A stretch of 64,000 nt of DNA from Vreelandella olivaria (lineage in GTDB: Bacteria; Pseudomonadota; Gammaproteobacteria; Pseudomonadales; Halomonadaceae). Each line of letters begins with the position of its first letter. The first letter of the stretch is position 1. Position numbers and translations under genes: made by a program. The stretch covers positions 1 through 64,000 of the forward strand of contig NZ_JALPZO010000052.1 of NCBI RefSeq assembly GCF_023507745.1, in the 5' to 3' direction. Positions 1 through 8,587 of the stretch are shown piece after piece. The notes under the pieces are model-generated. The model was given only the letters and a program-made list of their open reading frames with translations, ran no database searches and was not told the origin of the DNA.

Positions 1-1
1 G

Positions 2-88
2 GCCTTGGGGGCGGCGATGCGGAAGCTAATCCACATCGCCTATGGCATCCTCAAGACCCAAACCGAATATCGGTCGCAAACCACCTAA
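2..88 (+). mobile_element. C-terminal end of an IS110-family transposase (cut by window edge)
   Basis: An open frame runs in from the left edge and stops at TAA 86-88. Its 28 residues include AAMRKLIHIAYGILK, which resembles the conserved tail of IS110/IS1111-type transposases, the DEDD recombinases that move without classic terminal inverted repeats. Only the tail is visible, so it cannot be told whether the gene is intact to the left. No obvious element end or target duplication is seen in the following 80 bases, as expected for this family. A short match carries the call. Confidence 0.6.
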
Positions 89-163
89 TGGGTTGTTTGT
101 GACTGGTTAGGAGAGATGGTATCTAGGAAGTTTTTTAGATGTTGTTATTCACAATAAGAGAAT

Positions 164-188
164 AAAAAAATCCCTCTGGGCGAGGGAT
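164..188 (-). terminator. Rho-independent terminator of the serine hydrolase gene
   Basis: A 7-bp stem (ATCCCTC / GAGGGAT, loop TGGGC) is preceded on the plus strand by seven A residues, so the minus-strand transcript reads stem-loop then a U run. It lies about 65 bases downstream of the hydrolase stop. Confidence 0.7.
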
Positions 189-253
189 GTAAATGACGCA
201 GGAAGGCCAGGTTAGGCAGGCTCCTACGAGTGGACTATCTCTATATAAAAATG

Positions 254-838
254 TTAAGCAATACGTCGTTGATCGCTATTTAAATCACGATAATAGTTAA
301 AGCACTTGAGTAAGCGTAATCCATCGCTCCAATGTGTATGTCCAGAAAGGGAGTTAATATGACCTGCACCATGAATAATATGCAAAGCGCTATGCCACTC
401 ATTGGCAAAATGCTGGATGCGTTCGATAGTCGCTGCAGGATCATTGGTTGAGCCAACGACAAGACTGGGAAAAGGAAGCGGGCGTAATGGAATGGGGCCA
501 AAAGTAGCTAAGCGCTCACTTACGCTACCACGCTCAACATCCGCAGGGGCTACGAGCAGAGCACCCTTGATCTTCGAAGCCAGTGCCGGGTAGCGTTTAG
601 CCCAGTGTGAAACGGTGACACAGCCCAGGCTATGGGCAATCAATATAATGGGCGTTTTGGCTTGTAAAATGGCATGGTGAAGTGATGCCACCCAATCATG
701 TAAGTCCGGGTGGCTCCAGCTGTTTACTTGAGTACGCGAACTATTAATCAGTTGTGTTTGCCAGTGGCTTTGCCAGTGATCGGGCCCGGATCCGTTCCAA
801 CCGGGTACGATTAGGTAGTGTTCGTTTGCAATTGACAT
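254..838 (-). CDS. RBBP9/YdeN-family serine hydrolase
   Basis: This 194-residue protein belongs to the small RBBP9/YdeN alpha/beta hydrolases (older name DUF1234). The nucleophile is Ser70 in AHSLGC, the acid is probably Asp133 in STNDP, and the base is His160 in GAGH, so the triad is complete. An N-terminal VPGWNGSGPDHWQ stretch is typical of the family. No signal peptide is seen, so it should be cytosolic. Substrates of the family are poorly known. It has its own terminator downstream and is separated from ssuD by a terminator hairpin, so it is probably transcribed alone. Confidence 0.85.
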   Translation of the reverse strand: MSIANEHYLIVPGWNGSGPDHWQSHWQTQLINSSRTQVNSWSHPDLHDWVASLHHAILQAKTPIILIAHSLGCVTVSHWAKRYPALASKIKGALLVAPADVERGSVSERLATFGPIPLRPLPFPSLVVGSTNDPAATIERIQHFANEWHSALHIIHGAGHINSLSGHTHWSDGLRLLKCFNYYRDLNSDQRRIA

Positions 839-968
839 ACTCTTCTCTCCCCACGTTGAAATAAATAAGATTGAATGAAGTATGTCGTACTGGCTGTAAA
901 TAGCAATGCAGTGTAAAGAAGAATAAAAGAAATGCTTATGGTGAAAAGGGTGTTGAGGTTATACAAAG

Positions 969-988
969 GCCCCCTTTACTAAGGGGGC
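969..988 (-). terminator. Terminator of the ssu operon
   Basis: An 8-bp GC-rich stem (GCCCCCTT / AAGGGGGC, loop TACT) lies 28 bases after the ssuD stop. On the minus strand it is followed by CTTTGTAT, a weak U tract. It marks the end of the ssuCBAD transcript. Confidence 0.7.
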
Positions 989-1015
989 AATAAGTTTATA
1001 AGATAAAAATAAGGC

Positions 1016-2194
1016 TTAGCGAGGTTTTGCGCTATTCGCTACAATCTCGCCGCGCACAGGTGCTCTTAGTGTGTCAATAGCAGGGGGCGGTTCGTGCGCT
1101 TTGGGCAGTAATGGCAGTACTTTTTCACCAAAGTGGTAGGCCTCTTCTAAGTGCGGATAACCTGAGAAGATAAAGGTATCAATGCCTACGGCCATATACT
1201 CACGGATACGTTCCGCAACGGTTTCAGGACTACCTACTAGCGCGGTTCCGGCACCACCACGCACCAAGCCGACACCTGCCCACAGGTTGGGACTGACCTC
1301 AAGCTTATCCCGGCGCCCACCATGCAGGGCTGCCATGCGGCGCTGCCCTTCGGAGTCCATGCGTGAAAATGTTTGCTGTGCAGCTGCAATGGTCTCATCG
1401 TCCACATGCTCGATGAGCTTATCCGCTGCGGCCCATGCCTCGGCATCGGTATCGCGCACAATCACATGCAGCCGGATGCCAAAGGTGAGTTCACGTCCAG
1501 CCTTTTTAGCCGCCTCACGAACGGTGGCTATTTTGTCGGCAACCTGGGCGGGAGGTTCCCCCCAGGTGAGATACTTGTCGACGGTATCCGCTGCCACTTC
1601 AATGCCCGCTGCCGATGAGCCGCCAAAGTAGAGTGGTGGGTGGGGTGTCTGGGCCGGTTCGAAGATGAGTTGGCCCTCTTCGACATGGATATGTTTGCCC
1701 TTATAGGTGACATTTTCACCCGCGAGCAAGCCACGATATACCTCCAAAAACTCCCGGGTGACCTCATAGCGCTGATCATGGGGCAGGAAAATGCCATCGC
1801 CCTTGTTCTCGGCGGGGTCGCCTCCGGTCACCACATTGATCAGCAGCCGGCCATTGGAAATACGGTCAAGCGTGGCTGTCATGCGGGCAGCCACCGAGGG
1901 GGATTGTAGGCCTGGGCGAACAGCCACCAAAAAGCGCAGGCGCTCAGTGGTGGGAACCAAGGCCGAGGCGATAACCCATGAGTCTTCACAACTACGGCCA
2001 GTGGGTAACAGCACGCCGTAAAAGCCAAGCTGGTCTGCCGCTTGGGCGATCTGTTTCAGATAGCCAAGACTGACTTCTCGGCCACCCTTGGCGGTCCCCA
2101 GGTAGTGCCCATCTCCATGGGTGGGTAGAAACCATAGAAACTTCCCTTTTGTAACGGTTGGTGCTGGCTGGGAAGGAGTAGCAAAGGCGGTCAT
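1016..2194 (-). CDS. ssuD: FMNH2-dependent alkanesulfonate monooxygenase SsuD
   Basis: SsuD is a luciferase-like flavin monooxygenase that cleaves the C-S bond of alkanesulfonates to give sulfite and an aldehyde. The protein is 392 residues from ATG 2194, close to the usual 380. It opens with [13 protein letters not shown] and has [15 protein letters not shown] and [13 protein letters not shown], all typical of SsuD. I chose ATG 2194 rather than a longer frame because GGAG sits six bases upstream and the gene then follows ssuA with one base between. It is the last gene of a C-B-A-D order operon. No FMN reductase gene (ssuE) lies in the window, so reduced flavin must come from elsewhere. Confidence 0.95.
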   Translation of the reverse strand: MTAFATPSQPAPTVTKGKFLWFLPTHGDGHYLGTAKGGREVSLGYLKQIAQAADQLGFYGVLLPTGRSCEDSWVIASALVPTTERLRFLVAVRPGLQSPSVAARMTATLDRISNGRLLINVVTGGDPAENKGDGIFLPHDQRYEVTREFLEVYRGLLAGENVTYKGKHIHVEEGQLIFEPAQTPHPPLYFGGSSAAGIEVAADTVDKYLTWGEPPAQVADKIATVREAAKKAGRELTFGIRLHVIVRDTDAEAWAAADKLIEHVDDETIAAAQQTFSRMDSEGQRRMAALHGGRRDKLEVSPNLWAGVGLVRGGAGTALVGSPETVAERIREYMAVGIDTFIFSGYPHLEEAYHFGEKVLPLLPKAHEPPPAIDTLRAPVRGEIVANSAKPR

Positions 2195-2195
2195 G

Positions 2196-3170
2196 TTATT
2201 CTCCAGGTTGCCAGATCGGGGAGCCTGTAGCATCCACGGCGTGGGGCAGAATGTCCGCAGCTAAGAAAGCGTCGGCAATTTTCTGTTGCTCGCTAAGCCC
2301 TTCCAGCGTCATCGGTTGTACATCATAGCTGCGATTCTGGTTAGCGGTTTGTACGATTTCCGGGTCAAGATTACCCCACAAAGGCGCTAACAGCTCTGCG
2401 GCTTCTTCCGGGTTTTCAGTTACCCACTTACCTGCTTCATTCAGTGCCTCATAAACCGTGGAGATCACCTCGGGATAGGCTTCTACATACGGGGTGGCCG
2501 CCAGGTAGTAGCGTGTATAACTGGCCAGCCCATCACTTCCATCCGTAATCGTGCGGGTCTCAAGAGTGGCGCGTGATGTTGATAGGAACGGTTCCCAGGC
2601 AATCCATGCGTCTACATTGCCTTGAGCGAATGCTGCGCGGGCATCGGAGGGAGGCAGATAAGAGACGCGTACATCGTCAAGCGTCAGGCCAACGCTTTCG
2701 AGTGCGGCGATAAGCAGATAGTGGTTACCTGCGCCACGGGTTACGGTAATACGCTTACCGGCGAGGTCTTCCAGCGTTTCAATCTCGCTATCTTCCAGCA
2801 CAATCAGCGCCTGACCGGAAGGTGAGGGGGCTTCACTGGCATAGAAGGTAAGGTCGGCACCTGCTGCCTGGGCAAAGATCGGGACGGTATCGGCTACATC
2901 GGCGCTGATATCGATATTGCCAACGTTCAATGACTCCAGCATGGGCAAGCCGCTGGTGAATTCGTACCACTCAATGGTAACGCCTTGCTCAGCCAGCTTT
3001 TCTTCAAGAGAGTTATCATTGCGTAAAACACTCATCAGGGTAGAAGAGCGTTGGTAGCCGATGCGTAATTCATCGGCCAGCGTTAATGGCGCCTGAATGA
3101 GCGTTGCAGTAGCGAGAGCCGCCACCATGGCAGAGCGTTTAAAGGTTTGGGGCAGAGTGAAGTGTTTCAT
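2196..3170 (-). CDS. ssuA: Aliphatic sulfonate ABC transporter, periplasmic binding protein SsuA
   Basis: This 324-residue protein has a Sec signal peptide with likely cleavage after TLA at residue 32, then [11 protein letters not shown], the usual start of an SsuA/TauA-type binding lobe. [11 protein letters not shown] and WIAWEPFLS are conserved regions of the sulfonate/taurine binding family. It should capture sulfonates in the periplasm for SsuBC. It lies 91 bases after ssuB and one base before ssuD. Its Shine-Dalgarno (AAGGAA) lies in one arm of an inverted repeat, described separately, which could adjust its translation. Confidence 0.93.
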   Translation of the reverse strand: MKHFTLPQTFKRSAMVAALATATLIQAPLTLADELRIGYQRSSTLMSVLRNDNSLEEKLAEQGVTIEWYEFTSGLPMLESLNVGNIDISADVADTVPIFAQAAGADLTFYASEAPSPSGQALIVLEDSEIETLEDLAGKRITVTRGAGNHYLLIAALESVGLTLDDVRVSYLPPSDARAAFAQGNVDAWIAWEPFLSTSRATLETRTITDGSDGLASYTRYYLAATPYVEAYPEVISTVYEALNEAGKWVTENPEEAAELLAPLWGNLDPEIVQTANQNRSYDVQPMTLEGLSEQQKIADAFLAADILPHAVDATGSPIWQPGE

Positions 3171-3178
3171 GGCGTAAG

Positions 3179-3231
3179 TTCCTTAAACAGCACGATCCTT
3201 GTGCGTTGGTGTGATGGGAGAAGCTAAGGAA
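3179..3231 (-). promoter_or_regulatory. Inverted repeat covering the ssuA ribosome binding site
   Basis: In the minus-strand transcript TTCCTTA (3231-3225) is complementary to TAAGGAA (3185-3179), and the latter contains the ssuA Shine-Dalgarno. Between them lies a smaller GCAC/GTGC hairpin. If formed, the stem would mask the ribosome site. This is seen in sequence; any function is inference. Confidence 0.4.
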
Positions 3232-3261
3232 TGATGAGAGGTACTTGTTATTGGATCAGGG

Positions 3262-4059
3262 TTATTGACCTAGAACGCGTTTCAGCACTTTTCCTTCAAT
3301 GGCAGAGACGTCGGCACTGGCAGGTTCACGGGGCCGATTCAGATCAACGGGTAAGTCCATGCCGATCTGCCCCTGTTCGAGGACGATCACGCGGTCCGCA
3401 AGCTGAACCGCTTCCTGAACGTCATGGGTGACCAGCAAAACAGTGAAGCCATTTTGTTGCCAGAGTCTCTCAATCAGGCGCTGCATCTCGATTCTGGTTA
3501 ACGCATCGAGGGCGCCAAGGGGCTCATCCAGCAACAATAGTTGCGGCTGATGAATGAGAGCCCTTGCCAGTGCCACTCGCTGGCGCTGGCCGCCTGAAAG
3601 TTTGGCTGGCCAGACACCAGCTTTATCTGACAGGCCCACTTCATCCAGCACACGTTTGGCGCGGGGTTTCCAATCGCCCTTTAACCCCAGGCCTATGTTG
3701 TCAATAACCGATTTCCAGGGAAGAAGGCGGTCGTCTTGAAACATCATGCGAATATCAGTTGATGCCAGGTCTGCGTGACCATCTGCACTTAAAGTGCCCG
3801 CATTATGGCTATCCAGCCCGGCGATCAGCCGTAAAAGCGTACTTTTACCGCAACCGCTGCGGCCCACAATGGCAATGAACTGACCTTTTTCGATCTCCAG
3901 GTCGATGCCTTTAAGTACTTCCAGTTCGCCAAACTTCTTCACCACACCTGTTAAGTGCAGGTGCGTTCCCCCCTTTGCTGGGGCGTGGGATGAGCGGGCG
4001 CTGCTGGAAGCCGTTGAGGTGGTAGAAGCGCTTGTTTCCGAATAGGTGGAAAAGGTCAT
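3262..4059 (-). CDS. ssuB: Sulfonate ABC transporter ATPase SsuB
   Basis: A 265-residue ABC ATPase with Walker A GRSGCGKS at residues 66-73, Q-loop [11 protein letters not shown], signature [15 protein letters not shown], Walker [13 protein letters not shown] and the switch His in [10 protein letters not shown]. The short Q-loop wording and the partner genes identify it as the energiser of SsuC rather than a generic importer ATPase. A serine/threonine-rich N-terminal extension of about 30 residues precedes the domain. It starts two bases after ssuC stops, so the two are translationally linked. Confidence 0.93.
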   Translation of the reverse strand: MTFSTYSETSASTTSTASSSARSSHAPAKGGTHLHLTGVVKKFGELEVLKGIDLEIEKGQFIAIVGRSGCGKSTLLRLIAGLDSHNAGTLSADGHADLASTDIRMMFQDDRLLPWKSVIDNIGLGLKGDWKPRAKRVLDEVGLSDKAGVWPAKLSGGQRQRVALARALIHQPQLLLLDEPLGALDALTRIEMQRLIERLWQQNGFTVLLVTHDVQEAVQLADRVIVLEQGQIGMDLPVDLNRPREPASADVSAIEGKVLKRVLGQ

Positions 4060-4061
4060 GG

Positions 4062-4859
4062 TTATGCTCCCTTAACGTAGGCGGGGTGCCAGCGCAGCCA
4101 GCGGCGTTCAAGGAAACGGGCAGCTTCATCAGCCAGCTTGCCCAGCAGTGCATACAGCACAATGGCAAGTACGACGACATCGGTTTGTAAGAACTCCCGT
4201 GCGTTCATAGCCAGATAGCCAATGCCTTCACTGGCTGAAATGGTTTCTGCAACGATCAGTGTGAGCCACATCAATCCCAGCGAATAACGCACACCCACCA
4301 GAATTGACGACATGGCTCCGGGCAAAATGACATTGGTAAACAGTGGCCATCCTGATAAGCCATAGCTGCGTGCCATTTCCATCAGGTTCGAGTCGATATT
4401 ACGAATGCCATGAAAGGTATTGAGGTAAATAGGAAAGGCGGTACCCAGCACAACAAGAAAGATCTTTGCGGTTTCATCAATGCCAAACCAAAGGATGACA
4501 AGAGGCACCAGCGCCAGGTGCGGTATGTTACGAATCATCTGCACGGTGCTATCAAGAAGCCTTTCTCCCCAGTGGGAGAGCCCGCTAATCAAACCCAGCA
4601 GCAGTCCTATGCCGCCACCAATGACAAACCCCAGCGCTGCGCGCTGAAAGCTGATGCCTAGGTGGTAAAAAATTTCGCCTGTTGCTGTTAACCGCCAGCC
4701 CGCCTCAATCACTGCCAGGGGAGCTGGCATAATGCGGCTGGAAATCCAGCCGAAGCTGACCGCAAGTTGCCACAATAGTATTAACGCGATAGGAACTGCC
4801 CAGGGCAGTGCACTGTCGGCCAGCCTGTGTGAAGCCAATTTCTGTGAAACAGTGGCCAT
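4062..4859 (-). CDS. ssuC: Sulfonate ABC transporter permease SsuC
   Basis: A 265-residue inner-membrane permease with about six membrane segments. The EAA loop motif appears as [24 protein letters not shown], where EAA-type permeases contact the ATPase. The downstream [21 protein letters not shown] is characteristic of the SsuC/TauC/NrtB group. It is the first gene of the ssu operon here, so the promoter should lie between 4860 and about 4985, where nested inverted repeats are seen. An SsuA-like gene relic lies directly upstream on the same strand. Confidence 0.92.
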   Translation of the reverse strand: MATVSQKLASHRLADSALPWAVPIALILLWQLAVSFGWISSRIMPAPLAVIEAGWRLTATGEIFYHLGISFQRAALGFVIGGGIGLLLGLISGLSHWGERLLDSTVQMIRNIPHLALVPLVILWFGIDETAKIFLVVLGTAFPIYLNTFHGIRNIDSNLMEMARSYGLSGWPLFTNVILPGAMSSILVGVRYSLGLMWLTLIVAETISASEGIGYLAMNAREFLQTDVVVLAIVLYALLGKLADEAARFLERRWLRWHPAYVKGA

Positions 4860-4911
4860 TACATGGTCCTCCGATGGGAACGGGTAACAAAACGCGATGA
4901 AAATGAAAGAA

Positions 4912-4965
4912 TTAAGCCAGTAAGCGTGTTGATTTATGCTACCAACGTGCTTGTTCCTGGCTTAA
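4912..4965. repeat. Nested inverted repeats upstream of ssuC
   Basis: Outer arms TTAAGCCAG (4912-4920) and CTGGCTTAA (4957-4965) match perfectly. Inner arms AAGCGTGTTG (4922-4931) and CAACGTGCTT (4943-4952) match at 8 of 10. The 54-base element could be a terminator for the leftward relic and mod transcript, because T-rich sequence follows on the minus strand, or an operator for the ssu promoter. Confidence 0.45.
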
Positions 4966-4984
4966 ATAGTTAAAAAAGAAAAGG

Positions 4985-5290
4985 TTATTCGGGATTGCTA
5001 AGGGGGAATCTATCTGAAGCTATGAGCCAGTCAGCGAAACGGGTATCGAAGGCATCGCTGACATCAACGGCAACGGGAAGCACTTCATGGCGATGGAAGA
5101 AATCCGCGGCTGCCTGTAGGGAGCTGATAACCTCTTGATCGATGGTGGCAGGAGTAATGCTTGCCTGTGTAACCCAGCGTTCAGTAACGTCAGAGGGTAG
5201 TGCCTGCAGATGAGACGGCTGACAAAATCTTTGATTGCCCTGAGCACGATTCGAACTATCCCGATAAGGGCACAGACGGCTATTATTCCG
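4985..5290 (-). pseudogene. Relic of a second SsuA-like binding protein gene
   Basis: A start-less open frame on the minus strand ends at TAA 4985-4987. Its tail contains AADFFHRHEVLPVAVDVSDAF, which aligns in kind with the C-terminus of SsuA-type proteins (compare [17 protein letters not shown] in the intact SsuA of this window), and an upstream piece NRAQGNQRF resembles mid-protein text of the same family. About 100 codons remain of an expected 320, no signal peptide or start is visible, and the part between the two blocks looks deleted. The frame has a stop just inside the modC border. I read it as a decayed former ssuA that once preceded ssuCB. Confidence 0.6.
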
Positions 5291-5293
5291 GTG

Positions 5294-6406
5294 CTAAGAA
5301 TAATGCGAAACCGATACGCTACGAATAAGCGCCGTCACTTGCTTGCCTACCCCAAGTGCCATTTCATCCGAGGATTTGCGTGTTAAGCGGGCTCTTAACC
5401 GGTTAGCACCTACGCTTAAGAGCAACTCAACCGAGTGAGGGCTTATGGGGAGCGTTGTCATTGCTTCAATGGTGGCAGGTAGCTGATTACGGTAGCTGGT
5501 AGCCAGCGGAGGCGTCAGTGCCAGGGCAATATCCCGTGCTAGAATCCGTATCCGCAAATAGCTGCCTATCGGGGCTGAGGTACCTGGTATGACTAAACGG
5601 TGACGCTCATCAAGCGAAAGGTGGGTGAGATGATACCTGGTGTCGTGCTGTTCCACCCGCCCTTCAATAATCGAGGCTGCGTCGAACCCTCCCAATTCCT
5701 GAGTTAAGTCGAAACGCTGTAGCAGGTGATTCAAGGGGGCGCTGGCTACGATATTGCCCGACTTCATTAGTACAAGATGATCAGCAATCGCAGAAATTTC
5801 TTCCGGGTCGTGGCTGACGTAGATCACAGGGATGTCGACCTGTTTGGTGAGCCGTGCGATAAAGCGCAGCAGCTCCTCCTTGCGGGCTCCGTCCAGCCCC
5901 GTTAAGGGCTCGTCCATCAGTAGTAGTTGTGGGGCGCTGAGCAGCGCCCGGCCTATGGCGACTCGCCTTGCCTCTCCACCGGATAGGGTGCCAGGCATGC
6001 GTTCCAGCAGAGGGGCAATGCCAAGGAGTTCGACAATCTCATCAAAACGGTCTGGCGCATGGGTGGGCATGCCATAGGTAAGGTTGCCGCGTACCCGGTA
6101 GTGAGGGAACAGGCGGGCCTCCTGAAATACGACTCCAATTCTGCGCTTATGTGCGGGAACGCAAATACGGCGCTGGGTATCCAGCAATACCTGATCGCCC
6201 AACTGAATCGCTCCTGTCTCAGGACGTTCCAGTCCGGCGATTAAACGTAGCAGGCTTGTTTTGCCACTACCCGAGGTACCGAAAATACCGGTGACACCAC
6301 GTCCTGGCAGTGTTAATTCCGCCTGAAGGTGAAAGCTACCAAGGCGCTGATCAATGGATAGGGATAGTGGCGAGATGTCGGTGGATGAGGAAGGATTAAT
6401 AGACAT
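5294..6406 (-). CDS. modC: Molybdate ABC transporter ATPase ModC
   Basis: A 370-residue ATPase with Walker A GTSGSGKT near residues 43-50, signature LSGGEARRVAIGRAL, Walker B LLLMDEPLTGLD and VIYVSHDPEEI. The last 70 residues (LPATIEAMTTLPI onward) form a Mop/TOBE molybdate-binding domain, which marks ModC. ATG 6406 follows AGGA by five bases; an in-frame GTG lies just before. It overlaps the end of modB by 11 bases, so the two are coupled. With ModA and ModB it imports molybdate for molybdenum cofactor synthesis. Confidence 0.92.
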   Translation of the reverse strand: MSINPSSSTDISPLSLSIDQRLGSFHLQAELTLPGRGVTGIFGTSGSGKTSLLRLIAGLERPETGAIQLGDQVLLDTQRRICVPAHKRRIGVVFQEARLFPHYRVRGNLTYGMPTHAPDRFDEIVELLGIAPLLERMPGTLSGGEARRVAIGRALLSAPQLLLMDEPLTGLDGARKEELLRFIARLTKQVDIPVIYVSHDPEEISAIADHLVLMKSGNIVASAPLNHLLQRFDLTQELGGFDAASIIEGRVEQHDTRYHLTHLSLDERHRLVIPGTSAPIGSYLRIRILARDIALALTPPLATSYRNQLPATIEAMTTLPISPHSVELLLSVGANRLRARLTRKSSDEMALGVGKQVTALIRSVSVSHYS

Positions 6407-7097
6407 CACGTTCCTGTAAGCGTTGTTTGGTGCGCCTGGCCAGCCACTCGGAAGCGACCAGTGAGAACAGGGCGATGATGATAGCCAGAATACAGAGCCG
6501 CGCCGCCGCAGCTTCCTGGCCGGGTGACTGGATCAGCGTATAAAGTGCCAGGGGCAGAGTGCGTGTTTCGCCTGGGATGTTTGAGGCGAAGGTGATGGTG
6601 GCTCCAAACTCGGAAAGCGCACGTGCAAACGCCAGGACCGTTCCTGTCAGTAAGCCGGGAACGGCCAGGGGGAGCGTAATGGTGGTAAATATTCGCCAGC
6701 GGTTAGCACCAAGGGTTTTTGCCGCTGCCTCAAGCTTGGGGTCCACCGCCTCCAGCGACAGGCGCAGTGCCCGCACCAGCAGTGGAAATGCCATCACCCC
6801 GCTGGCAACCGCAGCCCCCTGCCAGGTAAAGGGGAGGGATACCCCCAAACTGGCGTATAGCCACTGACCAACCACCCCCTGTCTGCCCAGTGCCACTAAA
6901 AGTAGGTACCCCACGACGACGGGAGGGAGTACCAATGGTAAGTGGATTAAGCCATCCACCAGCGCCTTGCCACGAAAATCGTAGCGGGCTAACCACCAGG
7001 CAACCGCAATACCGGGTGGTAAAATCCAGGCGACAGCCGCCAGGCCAATCAGCAGGCTAAGGCGAATAGCTTCCCATTCGGCTGGAGAGAGTGTCAC
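6396..7097 (-). CDS. modB: Molybdate ABC transporter permease ModB
   Basis: A 233-residue permease with about five to six membrane segments. The motif EAAAKTLGANRWRIFTTITLPLAVPG is the ATPase-contact loop, and GLLTGTVLAFARALSEFGATI is typical of ModB. The start is GTG 7097 within a GTGA overlap with the modA stop, a classic coupled arrangement. The order modA-modB-modC is the usual one. The permease passes molybdate released by ModA across the inner membrane. Confidence 0.93.
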   Translation of the reverse strand: MTLSPAEWEAIRLSLLIGLAAVAWILPPGIAVAWWLARYDFRGKALVDGLIHLPLVLPPVVVGYLLLVALGRQGVVGQWLYASLGVSLPFTWQGAAVASGVMAFPLLVRALRLSLEAVDPKLEAAAKTLGANRWRIFTTITLPLAVPGLLTGTVLAFARALSEFGATITFASNIPGETRTLPLALYTLIQSPGQEAAAARLCILAIIIALFSLVASEWLARRTKQRLQERDVY

Positions 7098-7882
7098 GGT
7101 GTGCTCGTAATGGTGTCGAAACCATGCTCCTCAAAAATACTTAATGCCTCTTCGCTTTCCAGCCACTCCCTGAGTGCCACTGCCGCTTCGTTCTGCTCTG
7201 CATCAATCAACGCGACAGGGTAGGTGATAGGGGCATGGCTATCGGTAGGGAAGAGCCCCAGCACTCTCACCCGGTCGCTGGCAAAGGCATCGGTCTGGTA
7301 CACCACGCCCACCGGCGTTTCCTGGCGTTCCACCAGTGTTAGCGCTGCACGCACATCATTGCCACGGGCAAGTCTTGGCTGTAGCTCTTCCCACTCGCCC
7401 AGCGCTTCAAGTGCCTGCTGGGTATAGATACCGGCAGGTACGTGATCCGGGTCTCCAACAGAGAGTCGGTCGCGGTCGCCTAGCAGAGTGGCGATATGGG
7501 CGTCATCACCGGGAGTAAAATGCTCTGGTACCGAGTCGCTGGCGGAAATGAGTGCCAAGCGGTTTTGCAGTAAATCACTGCGCTGCTGAACGTTTACACC
7601 TTCCTCCTCCAGCCAGTCCATCCATTCTACATTGGCCGATAGAAACAGCACCGATGGACTCCCGCTGGCAATCTGTCTGGCCAAGGTGGAGGAGGAGGCA
7701 TAGATGGGGGTCACTTTCACGTCGTGCTGTGCCTCGTAGACGGCGATAGCGTCATTCAGCGCATCGGTAAGTGAAGCGGCTGCGGCCACTTGCAGATTTT
7801 CCGTTGCAAAGGCAGAGGTCGGCAGCATCAATACAAAGGCTGTGGTAAGCAGGTGGCGATTAATCGGGCGCATTGTCATCAT
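7094..7882 (-). CDS. modA: Molybdate-binding periplasmic protein ModA
   Basis: A 262-residue binding protein with a signal peptide ending near SAFA (residue 26) followed by ENLQVAAAASLTDALN, the standard ModA opening that supplies molybdate ligands. Later YASSSTLARQIASGSP and VPAGIYTQQALE also match ModA. Two ATG codons (7882, 7879) and a third at 7873 are possible starts; no strong Shine-Dalgarno separates them. A 28-base palindrome lies seven bases upstream, a likely ModE operator, so expression should fall when molybdate is plentiful. Confidence 0.93.
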   Translation of the reverse strand: MMTMRPINRHLLTTAFVLMLPTSAFATENLQVAAAASLTDALNDAIAVYEAQHDVKVTPIYASSSTLARQIASGSPSVLFLSANVEWMDWLEEEGVNVQQRSDLLQNRLALISASDSVPEHFTPGDDAHIATLLGDRDRLSVGDPDHVPAGIYTQQALEALGEWEELQPRLARGNDVRAALTLVERQETPVGVVYQTDAFASDRVRVLGLFPTDSHAPITYPVALIDAEQNEAAVALREWLESEEALSIFEEHGFDTITSTP

Positions 7883-7888
7883 CGGTAT

Positions 7889-7916
7889 TCCGCTATTTCC
7901 AAATGGATATAGCGGA
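7889..7916. promoter_or_regulatory. Probable ModE operator in front of modA
   Basis: A near-perfect palindrome with arms TCCGCTATTTCCAA and its complement (12 of 14 positions) is centred between 7902 and 7903. The half-sites CGCTAT and ATAGCG resemble the CGnTATAT/ATATAnCG halves of the E. coli ModE box. It ends seven bases before the modA start, so a bound protein would block transcription or the leader. Confidence 0.7.
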
Positions 7917-8015
7917 GATTACACAAAAGTAGCGTGACGCTCAACGGCAAATGAGGAAGGCGGGTCGATAGCATCTGACCAAAGATGCGCAGGGTGTTAA
8001 AGGTTAGGGAGCTAC

Positions 8016-8375
8016 TTAGGAGACCATCAGTGAGAGTAGTGCCTGGGCATCAGCAGAGTGCTCGGGTGTGAGCTGTTTTTCCAGGGCACGGTAATGGGTG
8101 AGTACCTGCTTGCCCAACTCGGTCAAATGGGCGCCTCCACGCTCGTTACCCCCAGAGCTTGTAGAAACAAGAGGGGATAGGAAGTGATTATTCATGGTCT
8201 CAATAAGCTGCCAGGCTTTTTTGTAGCTCATTTTAAGCGAGCGCCCAGCCGCTGAAATAGAGCCAGTCTGGTCAATCATCTCCAGCAGGTCTGCTTTGCC
8301 AGGCCCGATCACTACATCACGATGTAGCGCTACCCGTAACTGAAAAGTAGGCTTTGCGTGGTGGGTTCGTGTCAC
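8016..8375 (-). CDS. modE: ModE-type molybdate regulator, DNA-binding domain only
   Basis: A 119-residue winged-helix protein. LLEMIDQTGSISAAGRSLKM, SYKKAWQLIETMNN and GGAHLTELGKQVLTHYRALE match the N-terminal DNA-binding domain of ModE. The two C-terminal molbindin (MOP) domains found in the 260-residue E. coli protein are absent, so how it would sense molybdate is unclear; many bacteria carry this short form. The start is GTG 8375. It lies 133 bases upstream of modA on the same strand, with a ModE-like palindrome in the gap. Confidence 0.82.
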   Translation of the reverse strand: MTRTHHAKPTFQLRVALHRDVVIGPGKADLLEMIDQTGSISAAGRSLKMSYKKAWQLIETMNNHFLSPLVSTSSGGNERGGAHLTELGKQVLTHYRALEKQLTPEHSADAQALLSLMVS

Positions 8376-8428
8376 TGAGGGCTCCCATGCGTAGTCAGTT
8401 TCCCACTAGTTTAACAGTCATGAACGAC

Positions 8429-8587
8429 TCAAGGTCCATCAATCCAGTCAATAATGTCACGGGGCCCACACCAGGTTGCTGGCTTGGGTTTCTCTTTATC
8501 AGCATGTGCCGGGGCAGGTCGCTGATACAGCCTGCACCAGCGGCCATAGGTGTTGATCAGGCGTTTAACCATTTGCCACACGTTCAT
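8429..8587 (-). CDS. Small uncharacterised protein overlapping the end of cysA
   Basis: A 52-codon frame starts with ATG 8587 inside the last 23 bases of cysA in another frame. It is rich in basic residues early ([18 protein letters not shown]) and ends with [14 protein letters not shown]. It fills the otherwise empty gap between cysA and modE on the same strand. There is no clear Shine-Dalgarno, so translation would rely on coupling to cysA. I do not recognise a family. It could still be a chance frame. Confidence 0.45.
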   Translation of the reverse strand: MNVWQMVKRLINTYGRWCRLYQRPAPAHADKEKPKPATWCGPRDIIDWIDGP

